DNA of 64,000 nt from Agrobacterium vitis. Its GTDB lineage: Bacteria; Pseudomonadota; Alphaproteobacteria; Rhizobiales; Rhizobiaceae. The number at the start of each line of letters is the position of its first letter. Position 1 is the first letter of the stretch. Below are positions 27,612 to 36,600 of this stretch, piece by piece. The translations under genes and the position numbers were made by a program. The notes beneath the pieces were generated by a model. The model was not told the origin of the DNA. It did not search any database and worked only from the letters and a program-made list of their open reading frames with translations. The DNA is taken from NCBI RefSeq assembly GCF_013426735.1, contig NZ_AP023272.1, positions 513,501 through 577,500 on the forward strand. The letters are read 5' to 3'.

Positions 27612-28060
27612 CCGGGGATCTTCTGGTCCGTCCCCTGACTGTTGACGACGAGGCAGACTGGCGTCGCCTGTGGCGCGCCTATCTCGCCTTTTACGAAACG
27701 GAGCTGCCCGAAGAGATCTATGCGACCACCTTTGCCCGGCTGACGGGGCAGGGAGCTGGCGAATTTCGCGGGTTTCTGGCTGTGGCTGAGGGGAAAGCTG
27801 TGGGCCTTAGCCATTATGTCTTTCATCGGTCCTGCTGGTATATTGCCGATGTCTGCTATCTTCAGGATCTCTATGTCGATCCTGAGGTGCGTGGGCTTGG
27901 CATCGGTCGGGCGCTGATTGCAGCGGTCAACGCGGCGGCGGTGGAAGCTGGCGCGGGTAAGGTCTACTGGATGACCCAGGAGTTTAACAGCACGGCCCGG
28001 CGCCTCTATGATCAGGTGGCGGACAAGACCCCCTTTATCATCTACCAGCAACCGCTCTGA
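27608..28060 (+). CDS. GNAT family N-acetyltransferase
   Basis: 150 aa. Single GNAT domain: [18 protein letters not shown] at the N terminus, the strand [22 protein letters not shown] containing the acetyl-CoA R/Q-x-x-G-x-G/A loop (RGLGIG, residues about 98-103), and a C-terminal [11 protein letters not shown] helix. The substrate is unknown. Its ATG overlaps the metA stop (ATGA), so it should share the SAM-controlled transcript, and the VWA gene starts 7 bases after its stop. Confidence 0.9.
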   Translation: MTGDLLVRPLTVDDEADWRRLWRAYLAFYETELPEEIYATTFARLTGQGAGEFRGFLAVAEGKAVGLSHYVFHRSCWYIADVCYLQDLYVDPEVRGLGIGRALIAAVNAAAVEAGAGKVYWMTQEFNSTARRLYDQVADKTPFIIYQQPL

Positions 28061-28066
28061 GCGCCG

Positions 28067-29254
28067 ATGTTCCTGCCTTTTTTCCTCAAGCTTAAACAAC
28101 AGAAAATCCCGGTCTCCCTCGGGGAATATCTGGCCTTGCTGGAAGGGGTGGAGCGCGGCCTTGTCGATTTCGACATTGAGGCTTTCTACTATCTGGCGCG
28201 CACGACGCTGATCAAGGATGAGCGGCATATCGACCGTTTCGATCTGGCCTTTGCTGAATGTTTCAAGGGGTTGGAAGCGACCGGTGGGTCGCAGCCGGGT
28301 GTGTCTGAGACCGCTCTGCCGGAAGAATGGTTGCGCAAGCTGACCGAAAAACACCTGTCCGACGAAGACAAGAAGCTGATCGAAGCCATGGGTGGTTTCG
28401 ACAGGCTGATGGAAACGCTGAAACAGCGGCTGGCCGAGCAGAAGGAGCGCCATCAGGGCGGCTCGAAATGGATCGGCACGGCGGGGACCTCGCCCTTCGG
28501 GGCCTATGGCTACAATCCGGAAGGAGTGAGGATCGGCCAGGACGGATCGCGCCATCGCCGCGCCGTCAAGGTGTGGGACCAGCGGGAATTTCGCAATCTC
28601 GACGATTCCGTCGCGCTTGGCACCCGCAATATCAAAGTTGCCCTGCGCCGGTTGCGGCGGTTCGTCCGACAAGGTGCGCCGGACGAGTTTGATTTGAGCG
28701 GTACGATCCGCGCGACGGCGGAGCATGGCTATCTTGACATCAAGACCCAGGCGGAACGGCGAAATGCCGTCAAGCTGCTGATGTTCTTTGATATTGGCGG
28801 CTCCATGGACGATCACGTCAAAGGCGTGGAGGAGCTGTTTTCGGCCGCCCGGTCGGAATTTCGGCATATGGAGCATTTCTACTTCCACAACTGCCTTTAT
28901 GAGCGGGTGTGGAAAGACAATCGCCGCCGCCGGACCGATGTCATTCCGACAGAAGAAATTATCCGCACCTATGGGCCGGATTACCGGGTGATCTTCGTCG
29001 GCGATGCGGCGATGAGCCCCTATGAGATCACCATGATCGGCGGATCGGTGGAACATTGGAATGGTGAGCCCGGCGCCCTCTGGCTTTCGCGCATCACGGA
29101 GCATTTTCGCAAATGTCTGTGGCTCAACCCGATGCAGCAGGAGCATTGGGCCTATACCCATTCTATCGGTTTGATTTCCCGTCTCATGGGCGGGCGCATG
29201 CATCCTCTGACGCTTGGCGGGTTGGAGGATGCGGCACGAGAGCTGTCGCGCTAA
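28067..29254 (+). CDS. VWA domain-containing CoxE-like protein
   Basis: 395 aa, soluble. The C-terminal half is a von Willebrand A/CoxE domain: MFFDIGGSMDDHVKGVE is the metal-binding DxGxS-type site (about residue 242, with Gly-Gly-Ser), and IFVGDAAMSPYEI near residue 310 is a later metal-site strand. The N-terminal 150 residues are charged and helical. The family partners MoxR ATPases such as the one at 25609. It follows the GNAT gene by 6 bases and probably ends the metA transcript. No membrane helix is present. Confidence 0.9.
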   Translation: MFLPFFLKLKQQKIPVSLGEYLALLEGVERGLVDFDIEAFYYLARTTLIKDERHIDRFDLAFAECFKGLEATGGSQPGVSETALPEEWLRKLTEKHLSDEDKKLIEAMGGFDRLMETLKQRLAEQKERHQGGSKWIGTAGTSPFGAYGYNPEGVRIGQDGSRHRRAVKVWDQREFRNLDDSVALGTRNIKVALRRLRRFVRQGAPDEFDLSGTIRATAEHGYLDIKTQAERRNAVKLLMFFDIGGSMDDHVKGVEELFSAARSEFRHMEHFYFHNCLYERVWKDNRRRRTDVIPTEEIIRTYGPDYRVIFVGDAAMSPYEITMIGGSVEHWNGEPGALWLSRITEHFRKCLWLNPMQQEHWAYTHSIGLISRLMGGRMHPLTLGGLEDAARELSR

Positions 29255-29289
29255 TCCGGCCTGCATCGTCTATGGTGCGTTGATGTTTG

Positions 29290-29354
29290 CTGTAACGCCT
29301 TATGGTGGCTGGATATTTTATCTCTGATCGATTTCGGTTTGAGGAATTATGCAA
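29290..29354 (-). repeat. Decayed fragment of the double-palindrome repeat (copy F)
   Basis: GCTGTAACGCCTT followed by CGATTTCGGTTTGAGGAATTATGCA matches the order of copy B with several changes and a lost first palindrome. Confidence 0.4.
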
Positions 29355-29431
29355 TAAACCTATTTGACACGGCAGAAACGATGACGCGCCCGCCTCAGGC
29401 AGGCACCGTCGATGCAAGGGTGAGGAAGCAT

Positions 29432-30442
29432 ATGCAGCGTCTGGAATTTGGCACGACCACCAAGGGTGAAACAGTAGAGCAGGTCACGCTGCATGGCGGT
29501 GGCCTGAAGGCCAAGGTGTTGACCTGGGGAGCGGTGATCCAGGATCTCAGGATGGAAGGCCATGTGGCGCCGCTGGTGCTGGGTTTCGAGCATTTCGAAG
29601 ACTATGCCATCCACTCTCCCTATTTCGGGGCGACGCCCGGGCGCTTGGCCAATCGTATTGCAAACGGACGTTTCACCCTGGATGGTGAAGACTATCAGCT
29701 GGAATGCAACGAGCGCGGCCTTACCCATCTGCATGGCGGCAGCGATGGCATAGGCAGGCGCAATTGGACGATTGCCGATCTTGACCGTGACCGGGTGGTG
29801 CTCGAGATCACCGATCCGGCGGGCCGGGCCGGTTATCCCGGCAATGCCCACATCCGGGCGACCTATCACCTTCAGGATGACGGTGTGCTGTCGGTGGTCT
29901 ATGAAACGACCACGGACGCGCCAACCCTCGCCAATCTCTGCCAGCATTCCTATTTCAACCTGGATGATTCGCCTGATATGCTGGATCATGAGTTGATGAT
30001 TGCCGCAGATCACTATCTGCCTGTCGATGAGCGTCTGATCCCGACCGGAGAGCAGCGTCCGGTGATCGGCACGCCGTTTGATTTCCGGCAGATGGGCGTG
30101 ATGCGTCGCACAGAGGACGGCGTTCAGGTGCCCTTCGACAACAATTTCTGTCTGTCGCAGACACGGGTGGCCAAGCGCAGCGTCGCCATGGCCCGCAGCC
30201 TGAAATCCGGCGTCTCCATGGAAGTGCGCACCACGGAGCCTGGCGTTCAATTTTACGCGGGCGTCTACCTGAATATACCGGTTTCCGGTCTTGAGGGCCG
30301 TCGCTATGGCGCTTATGCCGGTTTCTGTCTGGAAACCCAGATTTGGCCTGATGCCATCAACCAGACCGGTTTTTCAAGTGCTGTTCTGCGTCCCGGTGAA
30401 ACGCTGCGGCAGGAAACGGATTATGTGTTTTCTATGAGTTGA
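29432..30442 (+). CDS. galM: Aldose 1-epimerase
   Basis: 336 aa. Interconverts alpha and beta anomers of aldoses. Family signatures in order: LTWGAVIQDL, FGATPGRLANRIANGRF, NERGLTHLHGG, the catalytic-His region LCQHSYFNLDD at about residue 170, and GVQFYAGVYLN, with the catalytic Glu in FCLETQIWPDAIN near 300. ATG 29432 follows GAGGAAG by 4 bases and starts where homologues start; the frame stays open to 29339, inside a repeat fragment. A single-gene transcript with an MFS transporter downstream. Confidence 0.94.
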   Translation: MQRLEFGTTTKGETVEQVTLHGGGLKAKVLTWGAVIQDLRMEGHVAPLVLGFEHFEDYAIHSPYFGATPGRLANRIANGRFTLDGEDYQLECNERGLTHLHGGSDGIGRRNWTIADLDRDRVVLEITDPAGRAGYPGNAHIRATYHLQDDGVLSVVYETTTDAPTLANLCQHSYFNLDDSPDMLDHELMIAADHYLPVDERLIPTGEQRPVIGTPFDFRQMGVMRRTEDGVQVPFDNNFCLSQTRVAKRSVAMARSLKSGVSMEVRTTEPGVQFYAGVYLNIPVSGLEGRRYGAYAGFCLETQIWPDAINQTGFSSAVLRPGETLRQETDYVFSMS

Positions 30443-30596
30443 TGGTTTTTTGCACGGCTTTGTCCAAGGGTGTGCGGGGAACAATTAAGCGTGTAATCCT
30501 GTTTACATTACCCGTCCCCGCGGCACCCGCAGGAGGTTGCATGATTGGTTGAATCGGACCCGGTTCAAGCAGGGAATTATGCAGGAGGGGAGGGTT

Positions 30597-31892
30597 GTGG
30601 GAGGACATGACTTGGTTTCCGAAAAAGCACTGATTTCAAAAATCACCTGGCGGCTGATGCCGTTTCTGGGGCTTCTCTACCTGATTGCCTATATCGATCG
30701 GCAGAATGTCAGTTACGCCAAATTACAGATGGTCGATGCGCTGGGCCTCAGCGAATATGCCTATGGTTTGGGGGCATCGCTGTTCTTTATCGGCTATTTT
30801 CTATTTGAAGTGCCGAGCAACCTGTTTCTCGAACGGTTCGGCGCCAGCCGCTGGTTTGCCCGCATTCTGGTGTCCTGGGGCGCTGTAACCATTGCGCTTG
30901 CTTATACCCAGAACGCGACGATGTTCTACATCCTGCGCTTTCTGCTGGGCGTCTGCGAGGCGGGGTTCTTTCCGGGCGTGCTCTATCTGCTGACGCTCTG
31001 GTTCCCAAGGGATTATCGTGGCCGGATGGTTGGCATGTTCATGATTTTCAGTGCCCTTGCCAATGCCATTGGCGCACCATTGGGCGGCGTATTGCTCGAT
31101 CTCGATGGGTTCCTGGGCTATCAGGGTTGGGAATGGGTGTTTCTGGCGACCGGTATTCCCGCGGTTCTGGCCGGTATCGTGACCTGGTTTTATCTCGCCG
31201 ACACTCCGGCCAAGGCGCATTTTCTGACGGATGCTGAAAAAGCCTGGCTTCAGGCAAGGCTTGATGCCGAAAATACCGGAATGGACGCCAATGCCGACAA
31301 TGGCTTCAAGGCGCTGATCAATCCCCGTGTGCTGCTGATGTCGCTCTGCTATGTCGGCTTTCCACTCGCCGCTTATGGCTTGAGCTATTGGCTGCCGACC
31401 ATCGTCAAGGGGTTTGGCGTGTCGAATACGGTGAATGGCCTGATCAACATCATCCCCTGGGTTGCGGTTGCCATCGCGCTCTATGTTGTGCCATCGGCGG
31501 CTGACCGGACGGAGAACAAGACGCCCTATATCGTCATACCGGCCTTTGTCGGTGCCGTCAGTCTTGTGATGTCGGCAGTGCTGACAGACCAGGTGTTGCA
31601 ATTTGCGTTTCTGTGCCTTGCCGCCGCCGGGATCTTCGCAGGCCAGCCGGTGTTCTGGAGCCTGCCATCGCGCTTCTTGAAAGGCGCTGGCGCTGCGGCC
31701 GGTCTGGCTGCCATCAATTCGGTCGGCAATCTCGGCGGTTTCGTTGCCCAGAATGTCGTGCCATTGATCCGCGACCAAACGGGCAGCACGATTGCTCCGA
31801 TGTTCTTTCTGGCGGCCTGCCTCGCCATTGCCGGCGTGCTGGTCATTATCATTGGCAGGGTGATGGGACATAAGCCGATACGGGCGACCTGA
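30597..31892 (+). CDS. MFS transporter, anion:cation symporter type
   Basis: About 431 aa with 12 predicted membrane helices. Features of the ACS (phthalate/glucarate/tartrate permease) branch: LLYLIAYIDRQNVSYAKLQM in helix 1 region, FFIGYFLFEVPSNLFLERFG, and GVCEAGFFPGVLYLLTLWFP. The substrate is probably an organic or sugar acid, not fixed by context. Start: GTG 30597 sits behind the purine-rich GGAGGGGAGGG; an ATG at 30579 is the alternative. An EcfG-like site, GGAAC-N17-TGTT, lies at 30478-30503. galM upstream may hint at sugar uptake. Confidence 0.87.
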   Translation: MGGHDLVSEKALISKITWRLMPFLGLLYLIAYIDRQNVSYAKLQMVDALGLSEYAYGLGASLFFIGYFLFEVPSNLFLERFGASRWFARILVSWGAVTIALAYTQNATMFYILRFLLGVCEAGFFPGVLYLLTLWFPRDYRGRMVGMFMIFSALANAIGAPLGGVLLDLDGFLGYQGWEWVFLATGIPAVLAGIVTWFYLADTPAKAHFLTDAEKAWLQARLDAENTGMDANADNGFKALINPRVLLMSLCYVGFPLAAYGLSYWLPTIVKGFGVSNTVNGLINIIPWVAVAIALYVVPSAADRTENKTPYIVIPAFVGAVSLVMSAVLTDQVLQFAFLCLAAAGIFAGQPVFWSLPSRFLKGAGAAAGLAAINSVGNLGGFVAQNVVPLIRDQTGSTIAPMFFLAACLAIAGVLVIIIGRVMGHKPIRAT

Positions 31893-32084
31893 CGCATTTT
31901 GCATTCCGGTGTCGCCATTCGGAGTGCGTTTGGCGGCGCCACTTTTGCCAAAGGCAAGTTTTGATAGCTTATCAGGGAAGGGTTTTAACGTCGTCAGTTT
32001 TGCAGCCCAAACCACGCAGCCGGACACGGAAAACCGCGATCTCCCTTTCGGGAAGGCATATTCTTGAATTCATCTTTGTAAAAT

Positions 32085-32159
32085 TGGAGCGGGCGAAGGG
32101 ATTCGAACCCTCGACCCCAACCTTGGCAAGGTTGTGCTCTACCCCTGAGCTACGCCCGC
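32085..32159 (-). tRNA. tRNA-Gly (anticodon GCC)
   Basis: On the minus strand the gene begins GCGGGCG and ends CGCCCGC-T-CCA, giving a perfect 7-bp acceptor stem and an encoded CCA. The D arm is GCTCAGGGGTAGAGC, the anticodon arm AACCTTGCCAAGGTT (loop with GCC) and the T arm GAGGGTTCGAATCCCTT. 75 bases including CCA. Confidence 0.98.
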
Positions 32160-32476
32160 TCATTATCCACCGGTCCGGGGTAGTACGCTGAACCGTGGGT
32201 CGCTGTGTTGCGGCGACGGGCGGTATATGGCCCAACTGCTTTTCGATTGCAACAGGGAAATGACGGCGGGTCCAAGATTTTTTCCAATCTCGGCCTAAGC
32301 TATTCTTTGGAAATGAAAATTTTGAACGTCGCGTGAGTGGTCAAGATAAGGCTGCATGGGGAAACATTTGAATTCCTGATCGGCGCATAAAACACGCATA
32401 AAACAGTTGAAGGAGATCGCTTGATATCGTTTAACCGCAGCATGCCGCCGAGACTATATTCTGAAATAGGACCATC
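32160..32476. other. 317-base gap with no recognised feature
   Basis: This contains the tRNA-Gly promoter on the minus strand and, on the plus strand, the leader of the prolyl-tRNA editing gene. No gene, strong hairpin or repeat is seen. Confidence 0.4.
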
Positions 32477-32986
32477 ATGACAGAGATTGTGCCGAAGTTG
32501 CCCGCAGACCTGTTTGCATTTCTCGATAGCCTCGGCATCGAGCACCGGACAGTGTCACATCCGCCTGTCTTTACCGTGGCAGAATCGGTGTCGCTGCGCG
32601 ATGAGATCCCTGGCGGCCATACCAAAAACCTATTCGTCAAGGACAAGAAGGATCAGTTCTTCCTGCTGGTGGTCGAGGAAAACGCCATTGTCGATCTGAA
32701 GACCGTCCATACGCTGATTGGTGCGGCCAGCAAGTTATCGTTTGGCAAGCCGGAAAAGCTGATGGAGTATCTGGGCGTTGTGCCGGGATCGGTAACGGCT
32801 TTTGGGGCCATCAATGATGCTGACAACAAGGTGACATTCGTTCTGGACGCGGACTTGATGCAGCATGAGATCATCAATTGCCATCCGCTGTCGAATGACG
32901 CTACAACCTCGATTGGCCGCGACGACCTCCTGCGCTTTCTGATGGCGACTGGACATGAGGCAATCGTCTTGAAAGTCACGGCTTGA
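32477..32986 (+). CDS. Prolyl-tRNA editing protein (YbaK/ProX family)
   Basis: 169 aa. A free-standing aminoacyl-tRNA editing domain of the ProXp-ala type, which hydrolyses Ala-tRNA(Pro). Visible are IEHRTVSHPPVFTVAES, GGHTKNLFVKDKK with the conserved Lys, FFLLVVEE and GSVTAFGAIND. The last matches the GxxxP-like substrate loop seen in this family, as does FVLDADLM and INCHPLSNDATTSI. The start ATG 32477 is preceded by AGGA. Monocistronic between a tRNA and the thioredoxin gene. Confidence 0.92.
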   Translation: MTEIVPKLPADLFAFLDSLGIEHRTVSHPPVFTVAESVSLRDEIPGGHTKNLFVKDKKDQFFLLVVEENAIVDLKTVHTLIGAASKLSFGKPEKLMEYLGVVPGSVTAFGAINDADNKVTFVLDADLMQHEIINCHPLSNDATTSIGRDDLLRFLMATGHEAIVLKVTA

Positions 32987-33171
32987 GGCACGATTTAAAC
33001 GCTTGCAGGGTTCATTGAAATTCAAGGAACCCTGTAAAGATCATGTGGCCAGGACAAGGGCTGCGATATCTGTTGCGGTATGAAACGGAACTTGCGGACG
33101 GTGGAAATAAGGCGGCACCTGGAATGCGTTTGCAAAACGCCCGGGCTGTCAGGAACAGGCGGGAGATGGTG

Positions 33172-34170
33172 ATGAGCAATTCTGGTAATCCATATGGCGG
33201 CTCCTATGGCGGGCAGATGACGGCGAATGCGCAATTCGGCACAGCGCCTCCTGCGGCAGCGCCAGCGTCTGCAGGAGCATCGCCCGCTGGCGGTTTGATC
33301 AAGGATACGACCACCCAGGGCTTTGCCAAGGATGTGCTGGAAGAGTCTCGCCGCCAGCCGGTCCTGGTGGATTTCTGGGCGCCCTGGTGTGGCCCCTGCC
33401 GCCAGTTGACGCCGATCATCGAAAAGGCGGTCAATGAGGCCAAGGGCAAGGTCAAGCTGGTCAAGATGAATATCGACGACCATCCGGCCATTGCCGGTCA
33501 GCTTGGTATCCAGTCCATTCCTGCCGTCGTCGCTTTTGTCGATGGCCGTCCTGCCGACGGCTTCATGGGCGCGCTGCCGGAAAGTCAGGTCAAGCAGTTC
33601 ATTGACAAGCTGGGTGGCCCGGACGGCGGTGCCGATCAGGCGGCGGAAATTGAGGCTGTGCTGGAAGAAGCCAAGGGGCTTTACGATGGCGGCGATTTCG
33701 ACGGCGCGGCCCAGCTCTATGCGGCGGTCATGCAGGCCGATCCGGAAAATGCCAAGGCGGTCGCCGGCATTGCCGAATGCATGCTTGCCCTCAACCAGCA
33801 TGAACGGGTGCGCCAGATTGTCGATGGCCTGCCCGAAGAGCTGGCGAAAGCCGCTGAAATCCAAGCCGTTGCCAAAAAGCTGGAGCAAATCGAAGAGGCC
33901 CGCAAGCTGGGTGATCCGGTGGCGCTGGAGCAGCAACTGTCGCTTAACCCTGACGATCACGAGGCGCGGCTGAAGCTCGCCAAGATCCGCAATGTCGAGG
34001 GCAAGCGTGAAGACGCAGCCGATCATCTGCTGTTGATCATGAAAAAAGACCGGACCTTCGACGATGATGGTGCGCGTCGCCAACTGGTTGAATTTTTCGA
34101 GGTATGGGGTCCGAAGGACCCCGCCACCATTCAGGCCCGTCGCAAGCTGTCTTCGATCTTGTTTTCGTAA
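33172..34170 (+). CDS. Thioredoxin domain protein with TPR-like C terminus (CnoX/YbbN-like)
   Basis: 332 aa. The N-terminal 45 residues are Gly/Ala/Ser-rich and probably disordered. The thioredoxin domain follows (about 50-155) with the active site WAPWCGPCRQ and the cis-Pro in GIQSIPAVVAF. Residues 165-325 are helical pairs (LYDGGDFDGAAQLYAAVMQADPE) of TPR type. This plan matches YbbN/CnoX, a redox co-chaperone. ATG 33172 with GGGAG is chosen; an upstream in-frame ATG at 33043 would add 43 atypical residues. The LON-domain gene follows. Confidence 0.92.
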   Translation: MSNSGNPYGGSYGGQMTANAQFGTAPPAAAPASAGASPAGGLIKDTTTQGFAKDVLEESRRQPVLVDFWAPWCGPCRQLTPIIEKAVNEAKGKVKLVKMNIDDHPAIAGQLGIQSIPAVVAFVDGRPADGFMGALPESQVKQFIDKLGGPDGGADQAAEIEAVLEEAKGLYDGGDFDGAAQLYAAVMQADPENAKAVAGIAECMLALNQHERVRQIVDGLPEELAKAAEIQAVAKKLEQIEEARKLGDPVALEQQLSLNPDDHEARLKLAKIRNVEGKREDAADHLLLIMKKDRTFDDDGARRQLVEFFEVWGPKDPATIQARRKLSSILFS

Positions 34171-34347
34171 CGGGCTTGAAGGCAGAGAATGGGACGAGCC
34201 CTGTTCAAGGACTGAACCCTATATGTTCGGACGGGCGGAAGGTGTGTTCTGTGGCAGGCGCATCTTGAGATTTGCCGGGCGCATGCCACATTATAAGGAA
34301 TTAAAGAGCGACAGGGCATTGGCTCGGTGCTCTTTCAGGAGGGTGGA

Positions 34348-35022
34348 ATGCAGGTCGGCAATGCGCGATATCTGACGGCGGCTGATTTTCCGGAAACATT
34401 GCCGGTTTTTCCGCTGGCAGGAGCTCTTCTGCTGCCCGGTGGGCAATTGCCACTGAATATATTCGAGCCGCGCTATCTGGAAATGTTCGATGCCGCGCTG
34501 CGCAGCAATCGGCTGATCGGCATGATTCAGCCAGCATTGACCGAGCCCTATGAGATCGCCACCGGCATTCCGGCCCTATGCAGCATGGGATGTATCGGTC
34601 GGATCACCTCTTTCGCCGAGACAGGCGATGGCCGCTATATTCTGTCGCTGGGTGGAATCTGCCGTTTCCGGATGAGCGAAGAGCTGAAAACCAGCCATCC
34701 ATTCCGCACAGCACGAATTTCGCCGTTCATGGCCGATCTGGCGGCTGAAGGCCAGGAAAACAGCGTGGATCGGGAGCGGTTGCTCGCGGTGTTCCGGGCC
34801 TATCTGGATGCCAACAAGCTGGAAGCGGATTGGGAGAGCGTCCAGCGCGCCAGCAATCTGACCCTGGTCAATTCTTTGTCGATGATGTCGCCTTTCACAC
34901 CTGCTGAAAAACAGGCCTTGCTGGAGGCTACTGATCTGCATAGCCGCACGGAAACGCTGATTGCCATTACCGAAATTTATCTGGCACGCGGTTTCGGTGA
35001 TGTGGAGCCGGTTTTACAGTAA
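34348..35022 (+). CDS. LON substrate-binding domain protein
   Basis: 224 aa. Corresponds to the N-terminal domain of Lon protease alone (LPVFPLAGALLLPGGQLPLNIFEPRYLEM at the start, stated in parts: LPVFPLAG, LNIFEPRY). CSMGCIGRITSFAETGDGRY and LGGICRFRM are further family signatures. No ATPase or protease domain is present. Stand-alone LON proteins are common in alphaproteobacteria; the function is unclear. AGGAGGG precedes ATG 34348. A Trm112-like gene follows 33 bases on, probably in the same transcript. Confidence 0.9.
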   Translation: MQVGNARYLTAADFPETLPVFPLAGALLLPGGQLPLNIFEPRYLEMFDAALRSNRLIGMIQPALTEPYEIATGIPALCSMGCIGRITSFAETGDGRYILSLGGICRFRMSEELKTSHPFRTARISPFMADLAAEGQENSVDRERLLAVFRAYLDANKLEADWESVQRASNLTLVNSLSMMSPFTPAEKQALLEATDLHSRTETLIAITEIYLARGFGDVEPVLQ

Positions 35023-35055
35023 CGGTGAATGGGCAAAGAGTGAAGGAGCGCAGCC

Positions 35056-35244
35056 ATGGATCAGCGGATGAACGGTGTCGATCCGAAAATGCTGGAATTA
35101 CTGGTCTGCCCGCTGACCAATGGCCGCTTGACCCTTAACCGGGAAAACAACGAACTGGTTTCGGAAAAGGCAAGACTTGCCTATCCCATTCGTGATGGCA
35201 TTCCGATCATGCTGGTCTCGGAAGCCCGCAAGATCGAAGACTGA
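35056..35244 (+). CDS. Trm112 family protein
   Basis: 62 aa. Matches the YcaR/Trm112-like family ([11 protein letters not shown] at residues 15-25; [19 protein letters not shown] near the end). In eukaryotes Trm112 activates methyltransferases; the bacterial role is less clear. Only one Cys is kept from the zinc-binding set, which is usual for alphaproteobacterial members. AAGGAGCG lies 9 bases before the ATG. Confidence 0.93.
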   Translation: MDQRMNGVDPKMLELLVCPLTNGRLTLNRENNELVSEKARLAYPIRDGIPIMLVSEARKIED

Positions 35245-35299
35245 AGGCGCTGGTTAGGGCCACTCATTGGCCCCGCCAAATCGCCTGCCGGACATTTTG

Positions 35300-36517
35300 T
35301 CAGATCGACTGACCGGTCAGAAGTTTCGGGCCGCCCTTCACCGCTGTTCCGGCAGCCTCGGAAATGAAATAGTTTTTCAGTTTCGGCAGCCGTTCCACCA
35401 GGCCCAGCCCGAAATCCCGGGCGATTCTTACCGGCGTAATATCGTTGGAAAACAGCCGGTTCAAAACGTCGGTGGTAACGCCCATCCGGAATGTGTCGAA
35501 GCGCCGCCAGGTCTGGTAGCGTTCCAGAACCGTGAGGTCGCCGATATCGAGGCCGAGGCGATCGGCATCGACGATTGTTTCCGCCAGCGCCGCCACATCC
35601 TTGAAACCAAGATTGAGGCCCTGGCCGGAAATCGGATGAATACCATGGGCCGCGTCGCCTGCCAGCGCCAGCCTTGGTCCGATGAAAGAGCGGGCCAGCG
35701 TCAGTCCCAGCGGAAAGGCCCGGCGGTCGCCGGTGGCACGGATTGCGCCGAGTTTGTGGCCGAAACGGCGCTCCAGTTCGGTTTCGAACATCAGGTCGTC
35801 CTCCGCCACCAGCCGGTCCGCATCCTCGCTGCGCTCGGTCCAGACCAATGAGGAGCGATTGCCAGTCAATGGCAGGATCGCAAAAGGCCCGGCGGGCAGA
35901 AAATGTTCCTCTGCCACCCCTTCATGCGGACGCTCATGTTCGACCGTGGTGACAATCCCGGACTGGCCATAGGCCCAGGTGACGGTCTTGATCCCCGCCA
36001 TGTCCCTGACGCGCGAGCGCACGCCGTCACAGGCCACAACCAAGCGGCAATCAAGGGTTGTGCCATCGGAAAGCGCGACTTCGGCCTTATGGCCTTTCAC
36101 GGAAAAGCCTGCGGCTTTCACGCCATGGCGGATGGAAATTCCCGCCACACCGGCAGCATCGAGAAGCGCGCCGACCATGGCGACATTGGGCACCATATAG
36201 GCGAAGGGCTTGCCCTCCTCGACTTCGCCGTCAAAGGTCAGGTAGACGGGCCGGACCGGATCGCTGGTGCGCGAATCGGTAACGATCATCCTGTTGATCG
36301 GCTGAGACTGCGGTTCGATCGTGCTCCAGACACCGAAAACCTCCAGCATTTTGGTGGCTGCCGCAATCACCGCCGAGGCCCGTGGGTCCTTGCGCCATTG
36401 GCCTTCGGGGGCTGCTTCGATTACCGTCACCTCCAGATGCGGCGCGGCGCGCTTGACGGCGAGCGCCGCCGAGAGACCGACATATCCGCCTCCGACTACA
36501 ACCAGATCCGCCATCAT
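35300..36517 (-). CDS. UbiH/UbiF/VisC/COQ6-family FAD hydroxylase
   Basis: 405 aa. Flavin monooxygenase of ubiquinone ring hydroxylation. The FAD dinucleotide motif VVVGGGYVGLSAALA is at residues 6-20; VACDGVRSRVRD holds the DG motif at about 160; the second FAD motif LALAGDAAHGIHPISGQGLNLGFKD (GDAAH, about 285) is the family signature. Which ring carbon is hydroxylated cannot be told. ATG with GGGAG upstream. It is transcribed divergently from tesB. Confidence 0.93.
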   Translation of the reverse strand: MMADLVVVGGGYVGLSAALAVKRAAPHLEVTVIEAAPEGQWRKDPRASAVIAAATKMLEVFGVWSTIEPQSQPINRMIVTDSRTSDPVRPVYLTFDGEVEEGKPFAYMVPNVAMVGALLDAAGVAGISIRHGVKAAGFSVKGHKAEVALSDGTTLDCRLVVACDGVRSRVRDMAGIKTVTWAYGQSGIVTTVEHERPHEGVAEEHFLPAGPFAILPLTGNRSSLVWTERSEDADRLVAEDDLMFETELERRFGHKLGAIRATGDRRAFPLGLTLARSFIGPRLALAGDAAHGIHPISGQGLNLGFKDVAALAETIVDADRLGLDIGDLTVLERYQTWRRFDTFRMGVTTDVLNRLFSNDITPVRIARDFGLGLVERLPKLKNYFISEAAGTAVKGGPKLLTGQSI

Positions 36518-36600
36518 CTACTCCCTTACAGCTTGTATCGTGCTTCGGGTCTTATATAGATCAGTTGGACCCGACTTCCTACCGCCGGAGCTTTTCCAAA

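Noticed and set aside
27572..29266. 564-codon open frame on the minus strand opposite the GNAT and VWA genes
   Set aside because: The sense strand holds two well-defined genes with ribosome sites; the antisense frame has no family signature.
32041..32055. CTCCC-TTTC-GGGAA hairpin downstream of tRNA-Gly as a terminator
   Set aside because: The stem is only about 5 bp and no T tract follows directly on the minus strand.
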